Origin: Opitutaceae bacterium
GTDB taxonomy: Bacteria; Verrucomicrobiota; Verrucomicrobiae; Opitutales; Opitutaceae
Assembly (NCBI GenBank): GCA_031266495.1
Contig: JAISAX010000236.1
Span: 1-6,112, forward strand
Length of the DNA stretch: 6,112 nt
Direction of reading: 5' to 3'
The translations under genes and the position numbers were made by a program. The notes under the pieces were generated by a model, which did not search any database, was not told where the DNA came from, and was given only the letters and a program-made list of their open reading frames with translations. Shown piece by piece: positions 1 to 5,362 of the stretch. Each line of letters begins with the position of its first letter. The stretch's first letter is position 1.

Positions 1-138
1 GGCAAAGCCGAGGGCCTCGCCGAGGGGGAAGCCAATGCCAATCTGGCCCATGCCCGCAAAATGAAGGCCAAAGGGTTTTTGCCGGAAGACATCGCCGAAA
101 TTACCGGCATCCCCATCGCACAACTCCGTCGGCTCTGA
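1..138 (+). CDS. C-terminal end of a Rpn / PD-(D/E)XK nuclease family (transposase-like) protein, partial
   Basis: Frame 1 is open from the window edge to TGA at 136-138 and gives 45 residues; the 5' part is outside the window. The visible tail begins with a Gly/Glu/Ala repeat in which EG or KG pairs recur every four residues (GKAEGLAEGEANAN), continues with a basic helix (ARKMKAKG), and ends with a short helix-turn-helix-like segment (PEDIAEITGIPIAQLRRL). This combination is typical of the C-terminus of Rpn-type recombination-promoting nucleases and related PD-(D/E)XK 'putative transposase' proteins, which are often present in many copies per genome. The nuclease domain itself cannot be seen, so the family call rests only on this tail. 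Other proteins with EG-rich coiled ends cannot be excluded. Confidence 0.6.
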   Translation, partial: GKAEGLAEGEANANLAHARKMKAKGFLPEDIAEITGIPIAQLRRL

Positions 139-205
139 CTGCCGGCTTGCCAGGGGCAATGCAAAAAAAATGCCAACCCGGCGAAGATGCGAGGCAGGTG
201 TAATT

Positions 206-235
206 GCGGGAGATAGCGGGAGTTGGCGGGAGTTG
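206..235. repeat. Three tandem copies of a 10-bp unit (GCGGGAGTTG)
   Basis: Units lie at 206-215 (GCGGGAGATA), 216-225 and 226-235 (both GCGGGAGTTG). The last two are identical and the first differs at the last three bases. The 10-bp period is close to one helical turn. No function can be assigned. Confidence 0.7.
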
Positions 236-278
236 GCAAGCCAAGGAAAATCGTGCTCTCTTCACGGGGTGTAAGTGA

Positions 279-434
279 GGTTACTCGGCACCCGGGCTCG
301 TCGATCCGTCCGCACCCTTGCCGACCGCTGGCGTCCGCACCCGCCTCCCCGTCCGTGCCTCCCTCGCCAGCCTCGCCCTGCAAACCGTCCTCCTCCTCGT
401 GGTGCTCGCCGCCTCCCTGTTTTTTGGCCGATAA
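279..434 (+). pseudogene. Possible gene remnant encoding a membrane segment (low confidence)
   Basis: Frame 3 is open from just after the TGA at 276-278 to TAA at 432-434. Its end reads VRTRLPVRASLASLALQ followed by TVLLLVVLAASLFFGR and stop: basic residues followed by about 23 uninterrupted hydrophobic residues, much like the first transmembrane helix of a sensor kinase or small membrane protein. There is no ATG in the frame; only TTG or GTG codons could start it, and no ribosome binding site is visible. It could be a decayed N-terminal fragment, a very small membrane protein with an unusual start, or chance, because C/T-rich DNA readily yields Leu, Val, Ser and Ala codons. The last possibility is serious. 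Confidence 0.2.
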
Positions 435-574
435 CCGCCGCCCCGGTTGCGCAGCCCCGGTTGAAGCGTTGCCAAAATCGCAAAGAACCTGTTTTGGTGC
501 CCCCTTGTCGCCCGACCGCCTCGCGCCACGGGTGGCCGTTCCCGCGTCCAGCCACTCTCGTTGAATTCCAACCT

Positions 575-580
575 TAAATT
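575..580 (+). promoter_or_regulatory. Weak candidate -10 element (TTAAAT) upstream of ffh
   Basis: TTAAAT sits 20 bases before the ffh ATG, in the only AT-rich patch of the leader, and overlaps the spacer of a direct repeat of AATTCCAA (564-571 and 577-584). No recognisable -35 lies 16-18 bases upstream. This is a tentative suggestion only. Confidence 0.15.
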
Positions 581-600
581 CCAATCCGGCACACACCACC

Positions 601-1971
601 ATGTTCGAATCCCTGACCGACAAACTCTCCAACGCCCTCCGCCACCTCCGCGGGGTTGGCAAGCTCACCGACGAAAACATGGCCGAGGCCCTCAAAGAGG
701 TGCGCACCGCGCTCCTCTCCGCCGACGTCCACTTCAAGGTCGTGCGCGAATTTGTGGACCGCGTGCAACAACAAGTCGTCGGCCAGGACGTCCTCAAGGG
801 CGTCACGCCCGGCCAGCAGATCGTCAAGATCATCCATGACGAACTCGTCCGCCTCCTCGGCGAAGGCGCCACCGCGCTCTCCGCCGCCCGCCCGGTAAAA
901 ATCCTCATGGTCGGCCTCCACGGCTCCGGCAAGACCACCTCCACCGCCAAGCTGGGAAAACTCCTCGCCAGGCGCGGCTACGGCAAACCCTTCGCCGTCG
1001 CCTGCGACGTTTACCGCCCCGCCGCCATCGACCAGCTCGAAATCCTCGCCCGGCAGGAAAACCTCGGTTTTTACGCCGACCGCACCTCGAAGGACGTGCC
1101 CGCCATCGGCGCCGCCGGCCTCGCCGCCGCCCGCGATGCCGGAGCCGACGCCATCCTCTTCGACACCGCCGGCCGCCTCCAAATCGACCACGACCTCATC
1201 GAGGAAGTCAAAAAACTCCGCGAACGCATCCGGCCCGACGAAGTCCTCCTCGTTGCCGACGGTGCCCTCGGCCAGGAAGCCGTCAACGTCGCCCGCACCT
1301 TTCACGAAGCCCTCCAGCTCACCGGCCTCATCCTCACCAAGCTCGACGGCGACGCCCGCGGCGGCGCCGCCCTCTCGATCAAGAGCATCACCGGCGTCCC
1401 GATCAAGTTTGTGGGCACCGGCGAAAAGACCGCCGACTTCGACACCTTTTATCCCGACCGCCTCGCCACCCGCATCCTCGGCATGGGCGACGTCGTCTCG
1501 CTCGTCGAAAAAGCCCGGGAAGTCATCGACGAGAAGGAAGCCGAACGCATGGCCGAAAAAATGCGCAAGGCCGACTTCAACCTCGAGGACTTCCTCGCGC
1601 AGATGCAGCAGATCAAGAAACTCGGCTCCATGCAGAGCATCCTCGGCATGATGCCCGGCCTCAACGGCCTCAAGCTCGACGACCAGGCCGAACAAGGCAT
1701 GAAGCGCACCGAATCGATCATCCTCTCCATGACGCTCAAGGAGCGCCGCAAACCCGAAATCCTCAACGGCAGCCGCCGCCTCCGCATCGCCAACGGCGCC
1801 GGCGTGAAAGTCGTCGAAGTCAACCAGCTCCTCAAACAATTCCAGCAGATGCAGAAAATGATGAAGATGATGAAAGGCGGCGGCGGCAGCGGCAAAAAGA
1901 TGATGCGCCAGATGCAGGCCCTGCAAAAACAGGGCGGCCGGCCCGGCGGCGGCGGCCGGCGCATGTTCTGA
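601..1971 (+). CDS. ffh: Signal recognition particle protein Ffh (SRP54 homologue), GTPase
   Basis: Ffh binds the SRP RNA and the signal sequences of nascent membrane and secreted proteins and delivers ribosomes to FtsY at the inner membrane. The 456-residue length is normal for the family. An N-terminal helical N domain (about 1-90) precedes the GTPase G domain (about 98-295). It shows the P-loop GLHGSGKTT (105-113), [12 protein letters not shown] (from about residue 137), DTAGR (188-192), [10 protein letters not shown] (246-255) and [12 protein letters not shown]. The methionine-rich M domain follows from about 320 and includes the RNA-binding segment [11 protein letters not shown] (391-401), a run rich in MMKMMK, and a Gly/Arg-rich tail. 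The ATG at 601 gives the canonical N-terminus; no Shine-Dalgarno sequence is visible upstream. Position 107 is His where most Ffh proteins have Gln. The gene is not followed by rpsP, its common partner. The family call is certain. Confidence 0.98.
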   Translation: MFESLTDKLSNALRHLRGVGKLTDENMAEALKEVRTALLSADVHFKVVREFVDRVQQQVVGQDVLKGVTPGQQIVKIIHDELVRLLGEGATALSAARPVKILMVGLHGSGKTTSTAKLGKLLARRGYGKPFAVACDVYRPAAIDQLEILARQENLGFYADRTSKDVPAIGAAGLAAARDAGADAILFDTAGRLQIDHDLIEEVKKLRERIRPDEVLLVADGALGQEAVNVARTFHEALQLTGLILTKLDGDARGGAALSIKSITGVPIKFVGTGEKTADFDTFYPDRLATRILGMGDVVSLVEKAREVIDEKEAERMAEKMRKADFNLEDFLAQMQQIKKLGSMQSILGMMPGLNGLKLDDQAEQGMKRTESIILSMTLKERRKPEILNGSRRLRIANGAGVKVVEVNQLLKQFQQMQKMMKMMKGGGGSGKKMMRQMQALQKQGGRPGGGGRRMF

Positions 1972-1977
1972 CCGCAG

Positions 1978-2002
1978 GCCAAGCCAAGCCAGGCCAGGCC
2001 GG
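1978..2002. repeat. Short 5-bp tandem repeat (GCCAR) after the ffh stop
   Basis: Five consecutive 5-bp units, GCCAA, GCCAA, GCCAG, GCCAG and GCCGG, follow ffh seven bases after its stop codon, and a pyrimidine-rich stretch (about 2009-2045) follows them. There is no U-tract-ended hairpin, so nothing here indicates intrinsic termination between ffh and the next gene. Confidence 0.5.
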
Positions 2003-2048
2003 CCCGCACGCACGCTCTCCCTCCCCTTCCCTCTCCCAGTTCCTCACG

Positions 2049-3044
2049 GTGAAAACCTCTCCCTCAACCGTCTCCCCGGTGACATCGTCCGGCCTTCCGT
2101 TGCTCCGCCGCCCCCTGGCCGTTGCAGCCGGGGCCGGAGTGGCCCTCGCGTCCGCCCTCTCCCTCGCGCCCCGCAGCCTCGCGGCATTGCCCCCCATCCC
2201 CCCGCTCCGCGGCAGCGTCCCTGCGCCCGCCTCTCCCGCCTCTCCCGCCGCGGAGGAGCCGGCCCCGCCGCCCCCCATCCGGTTTCTGCCACCGACCGTC
2301 ATTCCCATCTCCGCGCTGCCCGCCTCGCAGGCCCCGCTCGACCCCGCCAACATCCGGGAACTCGTCCGCCGCCACCTCCAGGCCATCGGCGGCCAGGAAG
2401 CCGTCAGCGCGCTCCGGGCCATCGCCGTCAAGGGCACCATCCGCTTCGACGGCCGCGCGCAACACCTGCAGTTCAACATGTGGTCGGCCCGACCCAACCG
2501 CGTCCTCATCCAGACCGTGACCGCCGAACGCACCCTCACCGAAGGTTACGATGGCGCCAATCCGCCCTGGGTGCTCGACTCCCGCGAAAGCGCGCCCGCC
2601 GACATGAAGCTCGCCTCCGTGCGCGCCTTCATCGCCGACGCCGAGTTCGACGACATCCTCGTCGCCAGCATCGAGCGCAAGGGCATCTCCATCGACTATG
2701 CCGGCGAAGCCAGGGTCAACGGCCGCCCCGCCGCCCGCTACCTCGTCACCCAGAATTTCACCGAGACCTCCCACCTCTTCGTGGACCTCGAAACCCTGCA
2801 CATTGTCCGCCGCGACGTCCCCTCCCGGCACAACGCCATCCCGATCCCCGTCCAGAACTACTACTCCGGTTACAAGCCCGTGGACGGCGTCATGCTCCCC
2901 ACCCGCATCACGCAAAAACAGGACGGCCGCATCGTCCACATCGTGGTCAACGAACACATCGAGGCCAACCCGCCCGTCGACGCCGTCTTTTTCAGCCGCC
3001 CCGCGCCGCGCAACCCGCCGCGCCAAGGAACCGTGAGGGAATAA
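2049..3044 (+). CDS. Secreted protein with LolA / outer-membrane-lipoprotein-sorting-like body, function unknown
   Basis: 331 residues from GTG at 2049. This start is chosen because it is the only one that keeps the whole signal peptide: an N-region ending in LLRR (18-21), a hydrophobic stretch of about 24-40, and a likely signal peptidase I site after SLA (43-45). The Arg pair is not a full Tat motif. Residues 46-97 form a Pro/Ala-rich linker. A helix RELVRRHLQAIGGQEAV (from 103) then leads into a predicted mostly beta body, with phrases such as IAVKGTIRF, the GYDG...W pattern (167-174) and a C-terminal part with SGYKPVDGVMLPTRI. This order (helix with IGG, then 'kGti', then 'YDG..W') resembles LolA/LppX-fold proteins of the periplasm that bind lipids or sort lipoproteins. 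No lipobox Cys is seen. It lies 77 bases after ffh on the same strand without an obvious terminator, so co-transcription is possible. The substrate is unknown. Confidence 0.75.
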   Translation: MKTSPSTVSPVTSSGLPLLRRPLAVAAGAGVALASALSLAPRSLAALPPIPPLRGSVPAPASPASPAAEEPAPPPPIRFLPPTVIPISALPASQAPLDPANIRELVRRHLQAIGGQEAVSALRAIAVKGTIRFDGRAQHLQFNMWSARPNRVLIQTVTAERTLTEGYDGANPPWVLDSRESAPADMKLASVRAFIADAEFDDILVASIERKGISIDYAGEARVNGRPAARYLVTQNFTETSHLFVDLETLHIVRRDVPSRHNAIPIPVQNYYSGYKPVDGVMLPTRITQKQDGRIVHIVVNEHIEANPPVDAVFFSRPAPRNPPRQGTVRE

Positions 3045-3228
3045 AGAGGAAGGAATTCAGCCCCCAGGCCAGCCCTGCATACAGGTTCGACGGGGAAGGT
3101 TTGAGACGGCCGACACGGGAGGGCCTGCGCATCATCCAGGGCGACCGCGCTCCCGCTCGCCGCATCCTCTACCGATGCGCCATCGTGGCCGCTGCTCGCT
3201 GGCACGAGCCCTCCCGCACTCCGCCCGC
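3045..3228. other. Gap between convergent genes, rich in small stem-loops
   Basis: This gap separates the 3' ends of the secreted-protein gene (+) and the alcohol dehydrogenase gene (-). Perfect short inverted repeats are GGCGA/TCGCC (3140-3144 with 3157-3161, with an inner GCG/CGC), CGCATC/GATGCG (3161-3166 with 3174-3179), CGATG/CATCG (3173-3177 with 3181-3185, mutually exclusive with the previous one) and GCTCG/CGAGC (3194-3198 with 3205-3209). None is followed by a T-run on either strand, so these are not classical intrinsic terminators, although they could slow polymerase or protect 3' ends for both genes. A REP-like repeat is the alternative. No coding sequence is seen. Confidence 0.55.
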
Positions 3229-4506
3229 TCAACGTACGCTGCTGCTGGTCTGCGCTCCGGGCAGCACCACGATTTTCAGGCCCTCCTGGCGGATGTTCAG
3301 CTCCATCGCCTCGGTGATCTTTTCCAGCGGGAAACGGTGGGTGATGAGTTCCTCGACCGGCAGGCCGATGCCCTGCGCGCGGCGCAGGAAATTGTAGGCG
3401 ATCGGGTATTCATCGACCGAGTACACCCACGAACCGACCAGCGAAATCTCCTTGGCGCAAAAATCCTGATGCGGGTTGACCGTGCAGGTGCCATTGTCGA
3501 CGAAGAAGCCGACCTCGCACACCCCGCCGCCGCGCTGCACGAAATGGAAAATGTTGGACGCGGCGGCGGGCACGCCGGTGCACTGGAAGGCGAAATGGCA
3601 GCCGCGCCCCCGGGTCGCGCCCTTCACCGCATCGATCAGGTCGGGCAGACCGGGATAGTTGCGGTAATTGATCACGGTCTCGGCCCCCATGCGCTTCGCC
3701 ATGGCGAGGCGGCTGTCCGATCCGTCGAGAGCCACGATGTGCTCGGTGCCGGCGGCGCGCACCACCGCCAGCATCAGCAAGCCGATCGGCCCGCAGCCCT
3801 GCACGAGCACGCGGCTGCGGAAATTGAGCAGGCCGGTGCTCCTGGCCCGCTCGAGCGCATGCACCACCACGGCGGCGGGCTCGATCAGCATGCGCAGATC
3901 GATGCCGAGATCGTTGACGACAAAAAACGACGCTCCGGCCCGCACGATCATGTACTCGGCGAAGTAGCCGTTGAGGTGGGTGTCGTCATCGGGGAAAAGG
4001 CCCTGCACACCGAGGTTTTCGCAGAGATTGAGCCGGCCCGGAAGGTAGAGGCAGGGGTCGCATTTGCCGCAGGTGGTGACGCTGGTGACGATCTTGTCGC
4101 CGACCTTCACCGGCTTGCCGGAATTGTCGCGCGTCACATTTTTGCCGAGACGGACGATTTCCCCCGTGCCCTCGTGCCCGAGCACCAGCGGGGCGAGTTT
4201 CATCGGGTCGCCCTTGTATTCGTGGACGTCGGTGCCGCAAATGCCGCAGCCCTCCACGCGGATAAGAATCTCGTCGCCGGTGATCTCGCGGATGGGAAAC
4301 TCGCGCAGCTCGATACGTTTGGGACCGGTGAGCAGGGCGGCCTTGCAGGACGTCGGGACGGCGACGGTCGTCGCCGTCGCCGCAGCAGCCGGCGCGGTAG
4401 CGATCGGACGGGAAGAGACCACGGCCGAGCACGCGGGACGGAGCAGATTGCCCCGTTGTTCTTCGATCACTTGCCGGACGATGCGCCTGATGTCTTCGAC
4501 TTTCAT
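3229..4506 (-). CDS. Zinc-dependent medium-chain alcohol dehydrogenase with an N-terminal microcompartment-type targeting tag
   Basis: 425 residues, about 60-75 longer than ordinary family members because of an N-terminal extension. The core begins near residue 55. Catalytic zinc ligands are probably C90 (GICGTD), H111/E112 (GHEGTG) and E209 (LIEPAAVV). The structural zinc lobe uses C146, C149, C152 and C162. The Rossmann motif is GCGPIG (237-242), and the Asp at 261 after strand 2 (VALD) suggests NAD(H) rather than NADP(H). Such enzymes interconvert alcohols or polyols and aldehydes or ketones; the substrate cannot be read from sequence. The extension is an amphipathic helix plus an Ala/Pro/Thr-rich linker, as in enzymes packaged in bacterial microcompartments, where an alcohol dehydrogenase would recycle NAD+ for an aldehyde dehydrogenase. 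The ATG at 4506 is supported by AAGG six bases upstream. No shell or aldehyde dehydrogenase genes lie nearby. Enzyme class is certain; packaging is inferred. Confidence 0.95.
   Translation of the reverse strand: MKVEDIRRIVRQVIEEQRGNLLRPACSAVVSSRPIATAPAAAATATTVAVPTSCKAALLTGPKRIELREFPIREITGDEILIRVEGCGICGTDVHEYKGDPMKLAPLVLGHEGTGEIVRLGKNVTRDNSGKPVKVGDKIVTSVTTCGKCDPCLYLPGRLNLCENLGVQGLFPDDDTHLNGYFAEYMIVRAGASFFVVNDLGIDLRMLIEPAAVVVHALERARSTGLLNFRSRVLVQGCGPIGLLMLAVVRAAGTEHIVALDGSDSRLAMAKRMGAETVINYRNYPGLPDLIDAVKGATRGRGCHFAFQCTGVPAAASNIFHFVQRGGGVCEVGFFVDNGTCTVNPHQDFCAKEISLVGSWVYSVDEYPIAYNFLRRAQGIGLPVEELITHRFPLEKITEAMELNIRQEGLKIVVLPGAQTSSSVR
4447..4506 (-). other. Putative microcompartment encapsulation peptide of the alcohol dehydrogenase (residues 1-20)
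   Basis: The first 17 residues, MKVEDIRRIVRQVIEEQ, place hydrophobic side chains at 3, 6, 9, 10, 13 and 14 and charged or polar ones elsewhere, which makes a clear amphipathic helix. As recalled, the PduP tag has the same spacing at 6, 9/10 and 13/14. A low-complexity linker at about 28-52 (Ser, Ala, Pro, Thr) then joins it to the enzyme core, the usual architecture of encapsulated enzymes. Ordinary free alcohol dehydrogenases start almost directly with the core. Confidence 0.6.
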
Positions 4507-4512
4507 AAGTTA

Positions 4513-4516
4513 CCTT
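4513..4516 (-). promoter_or_regulatory. Ribosome binding site of the alcohol dehydrogenase gene
   Basis: On the - strand AAAAGG precedes TAACTT and the ATG at 4506, so AAGG (4513-4516) lies six bases from the start codon. A stronger GGAGG (4534-4538) lies further upstream but is in the hairpin at 4522-4538 and is too far away (27 bases) to serve this start directly. Confidence 0.5.
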
Positions 4517-4521
4517 TTCGG

Positions 4522-4538
4522 GGAGGCCCAAGGCCTCC
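4522..4538 (-). promoter_or_regulatory. Leader hairpin upstream of the alcohol dehydrogenase gene
   Basis: GGAGGCC TTG GGCCTCC on the - strand forms a perfect 7-bp stem with a 3-base loop (arms 4532-4538 and 4522-4528), ending 15 bases before the start codon. It is GC-rich and should fold stably in the mRNA. It lies next to, but does not cover, the AAGG ribosome binding site. Possible roles are mRNA protection or translational tuning; no known riboswitch architecture is recognised. It lacks a following T-run, so it is not a terminator. Confidence 0.45.
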
Positions 4539-4696
4539 TTGTTGAGCAAAAAGAAAAGCATCACCGCGCCGGTCTCCCGGCGTCAACGGGAGGGTGCAGC
4601 CAAGCCGATGTTCTTCACGCAGCTTTTAGTGCCTATTAACTGGCATGCTTCATGCGTTTTGTATCCGGAAACGTGATCGCCTGCAAAGCGGGGGTT

Positions 4697-4772
4697 TCGC
4701 TTGCGACGCCCGTGAACGGGAGAGGAGCTTCATCCGGCTGGCGTGGCGCGGCGCACCGCGTAACATCAGTTA
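4697..4772. repeat. Partial copy of the palindromic repeat found at 5363-5509
   Basis: TCGCTTGCGACGCCCG (4697-4712) is identical to 5396-5411. ACCGCGTAACATCAGT (4755-4770) matches 5492-5507 at 15 of 16 bases, and CCGCGTAACATCAGTTA (4756-4772) matches the reverse complement of 5363-5379 at 16 of 17. The two modules are in the same order and orientation as in the larger element but closer together (58 versus 96 bases, start to start), as expected of an internally deleted or diverged copy. Confidence 0.6.
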
Positions 4773-4812
4773 CACCTCAGGCTGGCAAAACGTATGTCCG
4801 AGGGCACGCGCC

Positions 4813-5169
4813 TCAAAACGGCACGTCGTCGTCTTTGACCGTTTCGCCCGGTTCTTCGGGGAGAGGAGCGCCGTCGTCTTCCGGCGGCACGGCCCCGGGC
4901 GCGCCGTCAACGCGTTCGATTTTCCACGCATTGAGGTTCACGTAGTAGTTCTCTTTCCATTCACGGCCGCGAAGATCGAAAGAGACCTTGACCTTGTCGT
5001 CAGGATTAAGGGAGGCGAGGAGATTGACCTTGTCCTTCACGCACTCGAACTTGATGTCTTGCGGGAAGCGGCCGTCCTCGATGGTGAGGACAAATTCACG
5101 CTTGTTGAAGCCGCTGCCGAACGTCTGTTCGTTGAAGATTTTTTTGATGGTGCCGATGATCTCAAACAT
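4813..5169 (-). CDS. DUF3127 domain protein: small OB-fold, SSB-like protein with acidic C-terminal tip
   Basis: 118 residues from ATG at 5169; an upstream in-frame ATG at 5187 would add MFIVGG. The inner start is preferred because the family begins with a strand like [11 protein letters not shown], and because GGGTGG lies just before it. The body (residues 1-85) has alternating beta strands: [66 protein letters not shown]. This is the pattern of DUF3127 proteins, which are predicted single-stranded nucleic-acid-binding OB folds. The remaining tail is Pro/Glu/Asp-rich and ends in DDDVPF, nearly the same as the DDDIPF tip with which SSB recruits repair and replication partners. It may therefore act in DNA maintenance, but this is inferred. 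It stands alone between repeat-rich gaps, downstream of the methyltransferase gene on the same strand. Confidence 0.85.
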   Translation of the reverse strand: MFEIIGTIKKIFNEQTFGSGFNKREFVLTIEDGRFPQDIKFECVKDKVNLLASLNPDDKVKVSFDLRGREWKENYYVNLNAWKIERVDGAPGAVPPEDDGAPLPEEPGETVKDDDVPF

Positions 5170-5276
5170 GCCACCCACGATGAACACAGCACCAGACGCG
5201 TGGCCAGCCTTCCTTCATCAGAAATATGCGTCCAGGGTCACCAACTGATACCATTTCCGAACGAGATTTATCCTTT

Positions 5277-5340
5277 TGGAGGGACGGTCCCCGTGCCGTC
5301 CGTTTCCGGATAGATAGACGACACGGAGATCGTCCCACCA
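5277..5340. repeat. Imperfect inverted repeat, 19-bp arms (REP/MITE-like element 1)
   Basis: The left arm 5277-5295 (TGGAGGGACGGTCCCCGTG) pairs with the reverse complement of 5322-5340 at 16 of 19 positions, around a 26-base loop. The left arm continues into CCGTCC, so a smaller hairpin GACGG/CCGTC (5283-5287 with 5296-5300) is also possible. It is not followed by a T-run. The form suggests a dispersed intergenic repeat rather than a terminator. Confidence 0.6.
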
Positions 5341-5362
5341 ACAATCATGCCAGTTCGATTCA

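Larger units (their letters stand above)
139..600. other. 462-base region without a confident gene
   Basis: No reading frame here has convincing coding structure together with a start. The stretch holds a small hairpin with a neighbouring A8 run (147-168), three tandem copies of a 10-bp unit (206-235), a possible broken membrane-segment ORF (279-434), two copies of CCCCGGTTG (441-449 and 455-463), and an AT-rich patch with two AATTCCAA copies (564-571 and 577-584) just upstream of ffh. The AT-rich patch is the most likely place for ffh promoter or leader signals, but no good -35/-10 pair can be read. The A8 run lies 3' of its hairpin on the + strand, so it does not make an intrinsic terminator in either direction. 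No SRP RNA, tRNA or tmRNA signature was seen. Confidence 0.6.
4507..4812. other. 306-base gap upstream of the alcohol dehydrogenase gene, with operator-like palindromes and repeat fragments
   Basis: No gene is seen. Read toward the dehydrogenase (- strand), it should hold that gene's promoter, but no convincing -35/-10 pair can be named. Two small palindromes could be operators: GCATG-CTT-CATGC (4643-4655) and the 12-base near-palindrome GTATCCGGAAAC (4661-4672, one mismatch). Both lie 137-166 bases from the start codon. The left side carries the leader hairpin (4522-4538) and the right side the repeat fragment 4697-4772. No terminator with a U-tract follows the DUF3127 stop at 4813, although the 14-base palindrome GTAACATCAGTTAC (4759-4772) could fold in its transcript. 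Confidence 0.45.

Noticed and set aside
147..168. Hairpin TTGCC-AGG-GGCAA followed by TGCA8, as a terminator of the first gene
   Set aside because: A terminator on the + strand needs T residues after the stem, but here there are A residues. On the - strand the T-run would come before the hairpin. Neither direction fits.
139..600. Possible SRP RNA gene next to ffh
   Set aside because: The conserved apical hairpin (GGTCAGG...GGAAGCAGC-type) of the small SRP RNA is not found on either strand.
574..2013. Long open frame on the - strand (479 codons) opposite ffh
   Set aside because: It is a mirror of the strongly third-position-GC-biased ffh codons. Its product is an implausible His/Ala/Glu/Asp/Gly-rich sequence with no family features, while the + strand encodes every Ffh motif.
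2064..3026. Long - strand open frame opposite the secreted-protein gene
   Set aside because: Gly/Asp/Val-rich shadow. The + strand frame has a proper signal peptide, linker and folded body.
3080..3130. tmRNA-like phrase GGTTCGACGGGGAAGG
   Set aside because: It resembles the tmRNA 5' region only over a few bases. There is no tRNA-like acceptor pairing, no tag ORF and too little room for a tmRNA.
3175..4545. Long open frame on the + strand (456 codons) opposite the alcohol dehydrogenase
   Set aside because: It is antisense to a gene with all zinc-site and Rossmann motifs intact. Its Ala/His/Asp-rich translation is the usual shadow of high-GC coding DNA.
4645..5313. Open frame on the + strand (222 codons) over the DUF3127 gene and flanking repeats
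   Set aside because: It runs antisense through a recognised gene and into both intergenic repeat regions, and has no recognisable domain.
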